Assembly (NCBI GenBank): GCA_016179945.1
Contig: JACPCE010000005.1
Span: 1 to 36,339, forward strand
Length of the DNA: 36,339 bases
Origin: Candidatus Woesearchaeota archaeon
Lineage (GTDB): Archaea; Nanobdellota; Nanobdellia; SCGC-AAA011-G17; GW2011-AR18
Direction: 5' to 3'
Part shown: piece after piece, positions 1 through 6,865 of the stretch
Layout of the letters: each line of letters opens with the position of its first letter
Position numbering within the stretch: the first letter of the stretch is position 1
The notes under the pieces: generated by a model
The model's input: the letters and a program-made list of their open reading frames with translations, nothing else
Databases searched by the model: none
Told to the model about the DNA's origin: nothing
Program-made: the position numbers and the translations under genes

Positions 1-14
1 AAATAACAGGAGAT

Positions 15-64
15 CGTAAGAACCATTGGTTCTTACGCAGGCTTTAGGCTAAAACCTAAAGCCT
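15..64. terminator. Two adjacent perfect hairpins
   Basis: Two inverted repeats lie one base apart. The first has 11-bp perfect arms (CGTAAGAACCA at 15-25 and its complement at 27-37). The second has 10-bp perfect arms (AGGCTTTAGG at 39-48 and its complement at 55-64) around a 6-base loop. They sit just past the stop of the small minus-strand gene at 83-259, so a 3' end or processing signal for that transcript is the simplest reading. No U-tract follows directly on the minus strand, so a classical terminator is not proved. A structured RNA or small repeat element is an alternative. Confidence 0.4.
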
Positions 65-82
65 TACAAATAAAAAGTTGAA

Positions 83-259
83 TTATTCAAAGTTCTCTAT
101 ACCTGAAGCTTGTTCAACAGATTCTGCTCCCTCACCAAGATAAGTAACATGAGCAAGATGTCCTGTTCCTTTAGGCGCACCATAAACAACTCCTGGACTT
201 TGAGTATAAAGTGCTAAAAATGAATTAGTTGGATCAATTTCAAAAAGTTTACGCATCAT
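83..259 (-). CDS. Small hypothetical protein, 58 aa
   Basis: The frame opens with two consecutive ATG codons (257-259 and 254-256) and runs 58 codons to TAA at 83-85. The product starts MMRKLFEIDPTNSF and contains a glycine-rich middle (GAPKGTGHLAH) and an acidic tail ending GIENFE. I recognise no family. It has no signal peptide or membrane segment. It lies 70 bases downstream of tRNA-Thr on the same strand, and a TATA-like stretch (TTATAAAA on the minus strand) lies in that gap. The hairpin pair at 15-64 follows the stop. Non-repetitive composition and a tidy start and stop favour a real gene, but its short length keeps this uncertain. Confidence 0.5.
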   Translation of the reverse strand: MMRKLFEIDPTNSFLALYTQSPGVVYGAPKGTGHLAHVTYLGEGAESVEQASGIENFE

Positions 260-329
260 TTGAATTTTTAAAATAATTAAGTTTTATAAGAATTTATGGT
301 TTTTAAAATAAACAAAATAGAGATTATAA

Positions 330-444
330 TGGAGCCACCGAGGGGAATTGAACCCCCAACCTGCTGATCACTTTAAGATCATTTGCATAAAGCATCAGAT
401 GATCAGCATACAAGTCAGCTGCTCTACCATTGAGCCACGGTGGC
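330..444 (-). tRNA. tRNA-Thr (anticodon UGU) with a 40-base intron
   Basis: Read on the minus strand, the acceptor stem GCCACCG (444-438) pairs with CGGTGGC (340-334). It is followed by discriminator U (333) and an encoded CCA (332-330). The D arm is GCTC/GAGC and the T arm GGGGG-TTCAATT-CCCCT. The anticodon stem GCTGA (419-415) pairs with TCAGC (367-363) once bases 408-369 are removed, giving the loop CUUGUAA with anticodon UGU at 412-410. The intron sits at the canonical archaeal position 37/38. Discriminator U fits archaeal tRNA-Thr. The gene lies 37 bases past the stop of the eS1 gene on the same strand and could be co-transcribed with it. The intron starts with a copy of the anticodon-stem sequence (see findings). 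Confidence 0.93.
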
Positions 445-481
445 ATTAAAGAAAGTTTACTAAAGAAGTTTAAAAAAGTTT

Positions 482-1060
482 CTAGTCTTCTAACAAAGCC
501 ATTTTTACTGTAGAATTTATTACAGGAGTAACTTTCTTCACAGCATTTTTCATTTCCTTTTGGAGATGATTATCTATTACATCCTTCATAATCTGTGAAC
601 TATTTGTATTTTTAGTATAATTTGTCAAAAATTTTCTCACAGCTTTTCTAATTTCTTTAAGTGTTGTTTTGTAAGTTAAAGTTTTTGTTATAAAAATTGG
701 TTTTATAGTGATTTTCTTTCCATCTTTGCTATTGTAAACAAAAGAATCATCTAGTTTATTTTTGCCGCTTCTTGTTATTCTTTTTAATTGTGCTAATTGA
801 ATTTTATAAGCAACAAGTTTTGTCAAAGCCTGATTGTTCTTCACATCGACAATATCAAAATAAACATTAAAATTCTGTTTTTTAGGATCTTTAGTTAGCA
901 TCATAAGATTAACTTCAATTCTACGCCCTATTGCATGTTCAGGCTCGTCTACAATAGTTTCTCCTATCTCATAATTATTAAATTCGCTGCTAGCCAAGAT
1001 AGAAATCCATTTCTTTTTCTTCTTCTTTAATTCCTGTGAACTTGGTGTTTTAGTAGCCAT
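482..1060 (-). CDS. rps3ae: Small-subunit ribosomal protein eS1 (S3Ae)
   Basis: 192 residues, normal for archaeal eS1. This ribosomal protein binds the 30S platform near the mRNA exit and has no bacterial counterpart of the same fold. The N-terminal basic run followed by KKKWISILASSEFNNYEIGE, the GRRIEVNLMMLT segment and the C-terminal helical VRKFLTNYT region are the family signature. It starts 1 base after the stop of uS15, so the two form an operon. Archaeal genomes commonly place these two genes close together, often with RecJ-like or Pcc1 genes between them, which are absent here. tRNA-Thr follows downstream on the same strand. Confidence 0.95.
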   Translation of the reverse strand: MATKTPSSQELKKKKKKWISILASSEFNNYEIGETIVDEPEHAIGRRIEVNLMMLTKDPKKQNFNVYFDIVDVKNNQALTKLVAYKIQLAQLKRITRSGKNKLDDSFVYNSKDGKKITIKPIFITKTLTYKTTLKEIRKAVRKFLTNYTKNTNSSQIMKDVIDNHLQKEMKNAVKKVTPVINSTVKMALLED

Positions 1061-1061
1061 T

Positions 1062-1514
1062 TTAAATTGTTATCTTAGCCTGTTCTCTGCTGTAAGTCCA
1101 GTCTTCTGAAAGAACACCTTTTTTCTTGTAATATTTTGTTAATCTTTTAATTTTTGATCCTGTAAGTGAAAGTCCTCTTCTTGAAGGCATGTCATGTTTA
1201 TTTGATTCTAAATGCTTTATTATTTTAATCTCCTTTTTTATCAAAGAAATTAAATCATCAGGTATTTTATGTACTAATTTATGCTCCTTTAAGATTTGGT
1301 TTATTTTCTTACTAGTTAATCTGTGAACATCTGGAATACCATAGCTGTCCCTTAATACTAAACCTATTTGAGATGCAGGTTTGCCTGATTTTGCGATCTT
1401 TACAATTAATTGTTCAATCTCTTCAGGGTTATGTGTTATCCAGGGCTGAGGTTTGGTAACTAATGGTTTTTTGCTTCCAGCCCTTCCCTTCTTACGTGAA
1501 TACATTCTTGCCAT
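1062..1514 (-). CDS. rps15: Small-subunit ribosomal protein uS15
   Basis: 150 residues, the long archaeal/eukaryotic form (bacterial S15 is about 89). It binds 16S rRNA at the central-domain three-way junction. The basic N-terminal extension MARMYSRKKGRAGSKKP precedes a helical domain (PEEIEQLIVKIAKSGKPASQ). The conserved S15 core follows, with HxxDMPSRRGL at about residues 106-116 and a basic KRLTKYYKKKG motif. It is the first gene of an operon with eS1. The upstream AT-rich gap (1515-1603) is shared with the divergent gene at 1604. Confidence 0.96.
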   Translation of the reverse strand: MARMYSRKKGRAGSKKPLVTKPQPWITHNPEEIEQLIVKIAKSGKPASQIGLVLRDSYGIPDVHRLTSKKINQILKEHKLVHKIPDDLISLIKKEIKIIKHLESNKHDMPSRRGLSLTGSKIKRLTKYYKKKGVLSEDWTYSREQAKITI

Positions 1515-1573
1515 TTAAAAATTGAAAATTTAAAGGATTTATAAAGGTTTATGGTCTTTTAAAACAGCTTAAA

Positions 1574-1581
1574 TTTATAAG
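1574..1581 (+). promoter_or_regulatory. TATA-like box of a leaderless promoter
   Basis: TTTATAAG is centred 26 bases before the ATG at 1604, and no Shine-Dalgarno lies between. That spacing puts the transcription start at or near the start codon, as for archaeal leaderless mRNAs. Confidence 0.6.
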
Positions 1582-1603
1582 TTTTTTCTATTAATCACTA
1601 TAA

Positions 1604-2314
1604 ATGGGCAGTACACAAATTGCAGGATATTACTTAAGGATAGAACCAAGACAAGTAGAAGGTTTACATAATTTAGTTGTAGGTTTTTATGATGCTTTAT
1701 TAGTAGATGAAGATTTACAGGATATGCTTCTTGGTAATGCTAGTTCATTAAAAAGACGCCCAAAAAGCTATTATGATTTAATATCATCTGTTTTCCTAAG
1801 AACAAAAACACTTGTAAATTTAGCATATCTAGATTTTATGATTGATTTAGCTACAAGACCTGCATTAATTGTAATAGGTTCTCAATCTCTTTTAGGCAGA
1901 GTAGGAAGTTATACATCAAGAGGGCATGATGCAGAAATAGTAGAAAGAATTCAAAGAGAATGGTTTGAAAATGTAGATTGTGTTGAAAATATTAGGGTAT
2001 ATGAAAGAACACTTAAAGCAGCATTTGGTGATTTTAATTTACAATTTGTTTTAGGCCTTATTTATAATGCTAGAGGAATTTTTAAGGAAATATTACCAAG
2101 TAGGCTTGTAGACTTGAAAGAAAGAATTGATAATGCCTTAACACCAGAAGCGCATAATGCATTAGATAGCGCGTACTATGAAAAAGCTAGAGGATATCTT
2201 GCATCGGTTAGAGATTTATGGTTTAAATTAGATAGGAATGAATATGGTAAAAACTTTCGTTTGACACTTGCAGAGGAACGTCAAGGAATAGAAGATTTTA
2301 CAAGTAGAATATAA
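1604..2314 (+). CDS. Hypothetical helical protein, 236 aa
   Basis: I do not recognise a family. The sequence looks largely alpha-helical and soluble, with no signal peptide. Two hydrophobic stretches (around residues 68-95 and 145-160) could be buried helices rather than membrane spans. A central GSQSLLGRVGSYTSRGHDAE segment is the only glycine/serine-rich loop and may be a functional site, but it matches no nucleotide-binding motif I know. The start is the ATG placed 26 bases after a TATA-like box. It is transcribed divergently from the uS15 operon, and tRNA-Gln lies immediately downstream on the opposite strand. Confidence 0.75.
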   Translation: MGSTQIAGYYLRIEPRQVEGLHNLVVGFYDALLVDEDLQDMLLGNASSLKRRPKSYYDLISSVFLRTKTLVNLAYLDFMIDLATRPALIVIGSQSLLGRVGSYTSRGHDAEIVERIQREWFENVDCVENIRVYERTLKAAFGDFNLQFVLGLIYNARGIFKEILPSRLVDLKERIDNALTPEAHNALDSAYYEKARGYLASVRDLWFKLDRNEYGKNFRLTLAEERQGIEDFTSRI

Positions 2315-2318
2315 TTAG

Positions 2319-2453
2319 TAGCCCCGCCAGGATTTGAATTCCCAAACAATTTAATGTTCCTGGGTCAATGGCTTTCTCCATCGAGTACCAAAGGCCACTA
2401 TCCTTGGCCGTTGTCTTTAGCTTCAAAAAGAAACTAATCTAGACGACGGGGCT
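2319..2453 (-). tRNA. tRNA-Gln (anticodon UUG) with three introns
   Basis: Minus strand. The acceptor stem AGCCCCG (2453-2447) pairs with CGGGGCT (2326-2320), discriminator A is 2319, and the following CTA is not an encoded CCA. Removing 2438-2411 (28 nt, D loop), 2387-2374 (14 nt, position 37/38) and 2358-2339 (20 nt, between T stem and T loop) leaves exactly 73 nt. The spliced RNA has D stem GUCU/GGAU, anticodon stem GUGGC/GCCAU, loop CUUUGGA and T arm CCAGG-UUCAAAU-CCUGG. Each junction lies after the second base of a 3-base bulge. The intervening 4-bp helices are GUCU/AGAC for intron 1, CUUU/GGAG with two G-U pairs for intron 2, and CCCA/UGGG for intron 3. The outer helices also form. That is the bulge-helix-bulge substrate of archaeal tRNA endonuclease. 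A plain tRNA scan may miss or misplace this gene. Confidence 0.9.
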
Positions 2454-2537
2454 GTAATAAAACGTAATAAGGATTAGTTTTAAAAGTTTGCCTTTTTTAG
2501 CTAAAGTTTTATTAAGGTAATTAACATTAATTTAGTT

Positions 2538-2945
2538 ATGTCAGAAGCAAGAAGCACTAAAAATATTTTGGTGCATGAATTAGGCCATTATTTATGTGCA
2601 GAGAAATTGGGATATAAATCAGAAATTATATTTGATGTTGCAAAAAAAACTTTCTTAAACATATTTGATATAAGGGAAGACTTGCCCAAAGCTATCGACC
2701 TTAAAAATCAAGCCATTATTGCATGTGGTGGGATAGTTGCAGAAGGATTATTTGGAATAGAGAGCGAAACTTTTTGGGGAGATATGATTCACTTGTTTGA
2801 TGTAACTAAAGAATTAGCAAATATAAATGGAGAAAGGTTTCCTTACAAAAAGCCTTACGAAATGGGAATTGATTTTTATAGTATTTATTATAATGGGGCT
2901 AAAATTATCGAAAGTTACGGTGGGAAAATTATACTGAGATTTTAA
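2538..2945 (+). CDS. Stand-alone M41-like zinc metalloprotease, 135 aa
   Basis: Residues 13-17 are HELGH, a zincin HExxH with H13, E14 and H17. About 50 residues on comes ACGGIVAEGLFG (62-73) and then FWGDMIHLFDVTKELA (79-94). This order, HExGH, then GG-x-x-AE-x-x-FG, then an aspartate in G-D-x-x-x-x-x-D, is that of the FtsH/M41 peptidase domain, where the aspartate is the third zinc ligand. FtsH's AAA+ ATPase and membrane spans are both absent, so this is a single-domain protein of unknown substrate. It starts near residue 13, so nothing precedes the active site. It lies between tRNA-Gln and bud32. The assignment is by motif order only. Confidence 0.65.
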   Translation: MSEARSTKNILVHELGHYLCAEKLGYKSEIIFDVAKKTFLNIFDIREDLPKAIDLKNQAIIACGGIVAEGLFGIESETFWGDMIHLFDVTKELANINGERFPYKKPYEMGIDFYSIYYNGAKIIESYGGKIILRF

Positions 2946-2976
2946 TGAAAAAATATAACATAGAAGACACTATAAT

Positions 2977-3597
2977 TTAGTTTTTATTTTTTTGTTTATA
3001 TCTTCCCCTAATATCAACTTTATTCAATCTATCTAAAACTTCTTTGGATTCATTGCTATATTTTTTATATCCATCCAATACTGATTTAAAACTTGATTCA
3101 TAATTTTTGTAGTGTTTACTATCTAAGGCTTGCCTAATCAAATGTAAATCAACAGCTTTATGTTCTACTTTTGGATCAATAAAACTTAATCCAAAATCAA
3201 TCAAAAAAACTTTATCATCTTTTAATATCATATTAGATGTTGTCAAATCTCCATGAATTATATTTACACTATGCATTAAAGCAACTTCTTTCCCAATATT
3301 ATTACAAATTTCAATTCTTTTTTTATCATCAAATAAATCTAAACTTTCAGACAATTTTTTCCCATCTATAAATTCCATAAAAATTTTGAATTCTTTTTCA
3401 GAAGAACCCATTAGAATTTTAGGAACATTAATTATTTTAGATGCTTTTTCTAACATAGATATTTCTCTTCTTGTTCTTTGTTTTCTTATCTTTTCATCAA
3501 GTTCTTTTATTCTATAAGTTTTAGGAATTCTCTCTTTAATGATTATATTTTTATCTAAATAAATTTTAGCTTCAGCACCCTGATTTATTAGTTTCAT
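2977..3597 (-). CDS. bud32: KEOPS complex kinase/ATPase Bud32
   Basis: 206 residues, the normal size for archaeal Bud32/PRPK. It works with Kae1, Cgi121 and Pcc1 in making the t6A37 modification of ANN-decoding tRNAs, such as the tRNA-Thr in this window. Visible kinase motifs are the abbreviated N-lobe GAEAKIYL (7-14), K21, the Bud32-specific YRIKELDEKIRKQRTRRE block (29-45), catalytic loop HGDLTTSN (115-122) and the metal-binding DFGLS (134-138). The C-terminus ends in a basic RGRYKQKNKN tail, typical of the family. Kae1 is not fused or adjacent here, although the two are fused in some archaea. Confidence 0.95.
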   Translation of the reverse strand: MKLINQGAEAKIYLDKNIIIKERIPKTYRIKELDEKIRKQRTRREISMLEKASKIINVPKILMGSSEKEFKIFMEFIDGKKLSESLDLFDDKKRIEICNNIGKEVALMHSVNIIHGDLTTSNMILKDDKVFLIDFGLSFIDPKVEHKAVDLHLIRQALDSKHYKNYESSFKSVLDGYKKYSNESKEVLDRLNKVDIRGRYKQKNKN

Positions 3598-3651
3598 TAT
3601 ATAAAATAAATTAACTATATAGTTATAAATTTAATCTTTGGATTTAATTAA

Positions 3652-3831
3652 ATGAAATTGATATTTTCTGAGTCTAGAGAAATATATTATTTAGGACAAA
3701 TAAGACGATAGTTTAGAAAGAAGAATGGTAATCCAAACTATCACACTGTGAACCTTTCATGTTGGGACAAAAGAATAATTAAAAAAATTCGGACTTTACC
3801 AATACATGTTAAAAACGTTTTAGGATTATAA
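3652..3831 (+). pseudogene. Short ORF interrupted by an in-frame TAG
   Basis: From ATG at 3652 one frame runs 59 codons to TAA at 3829-3831, broken only by TAG at codon 20 (3709-3711). The part before reads MKLIFSESREIYYLGQIRR. The part after reads FRKKNGNPNYHTVNLS and continues to VKNVLGL. The composition looks protein-like (basic, with W, C, H and Y) rather than random AT-rich spacer. I recognise no family. Either a small gene has been disabled, or this is a chance open stretch of about 40 codons. Apart from this ORF, the gap 3598-3890 shows nothing else. Confidence 0.35.
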
Positions 3832-3890
3832 TTAAACCTACAAAGTATTATTATTTCAATATTCTTAATGCACCCTATATTAAGTAACGA

Positions 3891-4592
3891 TTATAATTGT
3901 TTAATTGCTGAATCATCAAAAAATTCTTTCATTTGCATTCCTAATTTTCTCTTTCCATCAGGACTGCTAAGATGGCATCCATCTTTTGCAGTTTCTTTTA
4001 GAGACATAGGTCCTAAAACAGGGCCCGAAAACACATCTTCGTTTTTAGTATCTAACTCTTGCACAAGCTCTTTACCTTTTTCTAAACCCCAAGTGCCAGT
4101 TATTTCACATACACCATCAGTGTAGTCTGCTAGTGCAGACACATAAATAATAGCATCTGGAATCCGTTCCCTGATTTTGTTTAGTATGACGCTGGCATTC
4201 TCATAACTTGTTGTCCTATCTTTGTTCATTATACAAAGCTGCCACCATATTGTGTTTGTTTTTGGATATCTTTTAAGATTGTCATCAAAAACATTCCAAT
4301 ATTTATTCACCTGATCTAAATTTCGCGACCAATCCAGAATAGTACCAGAACCGTATCTCCTTTCATAATCCCACATCTTTTTGCCGCCAACGTGATGATA
4401 ACCTTCTACTGTCTCTCTAGTGTTGGAACACCCAATATAACCAACAGTGCGTAATTCATTTTCTTCAGAATTTTTCTCAAGGTCAGATTGTTGTTGAACA
4501 CAACTTACCAGCATTAAAGGTATAAAAAATACAAAAAATATAGTTTTAATTATCTTAAAATTTTTTATTCCAAGAAATATATGGTAAATCAT
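3891..4592 (-). CDS. SGNH-like secreted lipoprotein, 233 aa
   Basis: A hydrophobic signal peptide ends in a lipobox-like LMLVSC with Cys31 as the likely lipid-anchored residue. The mature part resembles an SGNH/GDSL-type hydrolase: GCSNT with Ser56 in the block I position, and DGCH (Asp204, His207) near the C-terminus in the block V Asp-x-x-His position. A central TIWWQLCI strand lies in between. It shares this whole layout with the N-terminal domain of the upstream neighbour (GYxGCSNTR, KTNTIWWQLCI, VCEITG, GPVLGP), so the two arose by duplication. Its ATG overlaps the neighbour's stop by 4 bases, indicating translational coupling. The hydrolase call is a motif inference; the substrate is unknown. 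Confidence 0.7.
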   Translation of the reverse strand: MIYHIFLGIKNFKIIKTIFFVFFIPLMLVSCVQQQSDLEKNSEENELRTVGYIGCSNTRETVEGYHHVGGKKMWDYERRYGSGTILDWSRNLDQVNKYWNVFDDNLKRYPKTNTIWWQLCIMNKDRTTSYENASVILNKIRERIPDAIIYVSALADYTDGVCEITGTWGLEKGKELVQELDTKNEDVFSGPVLGPMSLKETAKDGCHLSSPDGKRKLGMQMKEFFDDSAIKQL

Positions 4593-6403
4593 TGTCTTTC
4601 TGCAAAGATTCTCTCGGCATTCTTATATGCAAATTTCTCTTGTACTGAAGGATCAAGCCTTCCAATAAAAGCCCTAGCAATTTTTACCTGCATCTGTCCT
4701 ACCTCTAAATCATAGTTCCAGACTGCGTCACCTCGATCTGTTCCCCAAATAAGCTGGTCAGGATGTCTTTCAATAACTGATTTCCATGTTTTTACATCTT
4801 TATTTATAATGTCATCAAATTTTTTATTTGTAGCATCAAGATAAGCATTCTTGCTTTTTCCTACAAACATAAGGAATAAGTTTCTGTCCCCACCCCAAAA
4901 ATCATCAATACCATAATATGCATTAGGATGTTTATTAAGTACATCCTCAACTTCACTTATAGATAGTTGATCTCCGTGCCATATAAAATTAATGTCTGGA
5001 TTTTGTTCTAACACCGTTTCAAAATTGTCTTTATGATCTTTTTCAAGGTGGAAGTAAATTACCAAATTTTCTTCTCTAATAATTGGGTAAATATAAGTAA
5101 GCATTTGTGAATCTGGAGAAAGCGCAGGCGATCCGCCATTTTCACGAGCATAAAGTCCAATTTCGCCATAACCTTTAAATAAATTAGGATAAACAGCAAG
5201 CATTTCTCTAAGGGTTTTAGAATCTACTGTTGGAAAACCATTCGGTTCATTATCATTGCCGGAAGACATTATAAAAGGAGTAAAAATTTCAGGATATTTA
5301 TACATAGTATCATTCCATATTTCTAGCAACTGTAAAGGAATCTCTTGATAAACAGGAAAAAATGCAAAATTTTTCATTGTTCCTTCCCGTTTTAAATTAC
5401 AAGCAATTTGACTCATTTTTATATTAAAGCCAAGTACTGCTCCTGGACCGCCAAATCTACCTTCCAATTCTTCTTCTAATGAATATTCCTCTCCTTCTTC
5501 AGGTAGTCCATCAGGAATAGCAGGAATATGTAAATGTGTATCTATCAAAGGACCTTGATAATAGTTGCTTGGAAATTCCAATTTATTTATATCAGGACAA
5601 GGAGTTGGAGCTATAGAGTCATCAATTCTCTTCTTCCATATTTTTTCCTCAAATGTTAATTCTTTTTCAACTAAGGAAGAAACTTTAATATTAGAATCTG
5701 TAGAATTTTCCTCAAAATTTTCAATTGCAGCAGTATTAACCGATTTTTTCCCAAAAAATTGTTTCAATTGTTCTCCCATTTTTCTCATGCCACCTTCATT
5801 TGGATGACATCTATCTTTTCCTTTATCTGAAATCTCAGCAAGTGATAAAGGACCAAGAACAGGACCAGGTAACACATCATCATTTTTCAAATCCAATTCT
5901 TCTGCTAAAGAAATTCCCCTTTCTATTCCATCTACACCAGTAATTTCACATACATTTTCTGTATATTCTGCAAGTGGTGAAATATAAATTGTTACATTGG
6001 GTATTTTTTCTCTTAAAGTTTCAATAACAGGAAAAGTCTGCTCATAAGTTATTTTTGCTTCACCTTTAGGTATACAAAGCTGCCACCATATTGTATTTGT
6101 TTTTGGATATTGTGCAAGATGATTATTAAAAACCTCCCAAAATTTATTTATTTCTACATCTCTTGCCCATGCATTAACAGATCCGCTATCGTAATCATGT
6201 ATATTATCCATATTGACAACCCAAATATCATTTCCTTCTACCAATTGATAGCCATATACTGTTTGTCTTGTATTAGAACACCCAACATAACCAACAGTAA
6301 TGTTGCTATTTTGAACTTCAGATTTAGTAGCAATATTATTATTGGTAACACAACCACTAATTAAGATAAGAATTATAAATAATAAGATAAATACCCCTTT
6401 CAT
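4589..6403 (-). CDS. Lipoprotein fusing an SGNH-like domain to a metal-dependent amidohydrolase
   Basis: The start taken is ATG at 6403; the codon before it is GTG, and a TATA-like box centred 26 bases upstream supports a leaderless ATG. 604 residues. The signal peptide ends ILISGC (lipid Cys18). Residues about 35-220 form an SGNH-like domain (GCSNT Ser43; DRCH Asp197/His200) homologous to the protein encoded next. Residues about 280-600 look like an amidohydrolase TIM barrel: IDTHLH (Asp288, His290, His292), GEIGLY (Glu414), YFHLEKD (His452), WHGD (His476) and GTDRGD (Asp556), the metal-ligand series of the COG2159-type amidohydrolases. Both halves would act outside the cell, tethered to the membrane. 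I do not know of this pairing. Confidence 0.8.
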   Translation of the reverse strand: MKGVFILLFIILILISGCVTNNNIATKSEVQNSNITVGYVGCSNTRQTVYGYQLVEGNDIWVVNMDNIHDYDSGSVNAWARDVEINKFWEVFNNHLAQYPKTNTIWWQLCIPKGEAKITYEQTFPVIETLREKIPNVTIYISPLAEYTENVCEITGVDGIERGISLAEELDLKNDDVLPGPVLGPLSLAEISDKGKDRCHPNEGGMRKMGEQLKQFFGKKSVNTAAIENFEENSTDSNIKVSSLVEKELTFEEKIWKKRIDDSIAPTPCPDINKLEFPSNYYQGPLIDTHLHIPAIPDGLPEEGEEYSLEEELEGRFGGPGAVLGFNIKMSQIACNLKREGTMKNFAFFPVYQEIPLQLLEIWNDTMYKYPEIFTPFIMSSGNDNEPNGFPTVDSKTLREMLAVYPNLFKGYGEIGLYARENGGSPALSPDSQMLTYIYPIIREENLVIYFHLEKDHKDNFETVLEQNPDINFIWHGDQLSISEVEDVLNKHPNAYYGIDDFWGGDRNLFLMFVGKSKNAYLDATNKKFDDIINKDVKTWKSVIERHPDQLIWGTDRGDAVWNYDLEVGQMQVKIARAFIGRLDPSVQEKFAYKNAERIFAERQ

Positions 6404-6456
6404 CACAAATAATTGATAAATAAGTATATTTAATTATTTCTATTTCCTTGTTTTAT

Positions 6457-6777
6457 CTACTTATTTTTTCTGCATAAATATGATCTCTGTAGCCATCTTC
6501 TAAATTTATTATTTAGATCTTTATCTAAAGGAAGATTTTTCAGAACTAGAATTTTTGGATTTTTATCAAAATTTAAGAAATTTTTTAGTGAAGAATCTAA
6601 AGATGGATAAAGTTGCTTAAGTATATTTCCTGCTTTTTCACTCATTGCATTTTTATAAGAAGAAATGGGATAATAATATTTTTGATTATAAGGATTAAAA
6701 TTTAAAGATTTTACCCAGTTTATGAATTTATTTTTCACTGACTCTGGAAATTTTAAATAAATAACATCAATACCCAT
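6457..6777 (-). CDS. Short ORF, possible N-terminal remnant of a TauD/clavaminate synthase-like protein
   Basis: 106 residues with no signal peptide. The segment GNILKQLYPSLDSSLKNFL followed by NPKILVLKNLPLDKDLN resembles the N-terminal lead-in of clavaminate synthase/TauD-like Fe(II) dioxygenases. Those are about 300 residues long and carry their His-x-Asp/Glu iron motif much later. That motif is absent here and the reading frame ends in a basic RRWLQRSYLCRKNK tail. Only 53 bases separate its stop from the next gene, so the rest is gone. It may be a truncated gene still open by chance, or a real small protein. The family link is weak. Confidence 0.45.
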   Translation of the reverse strand: MGIDVIYLKFPESVKNKFINWVKSLNFNPYNQKYYYPISSYKNAMSEKAGNILKQLYPSLDSSLKNFLNFDKNPKILVLKNLPLDKDLNNKFRRWLQRSYLCRKNK

Positions 6778-6865
6778 GTGTTTATTAATAACTTATTTTA
6801 TTTAAAATTTGCGAAATTGAGCTAAAATAATTATATATTATTTATTTGTAATATACCTCATTTTA

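Noticed and set aside
3868-4125. Plus-strand ORF opposite the SGNH-like lipoprotein
   Set aside because: It is the mirror of a well-supported minus-strand gene and has no motif of its own. Other ORFs opposite clear genes were dropped for the same reason.
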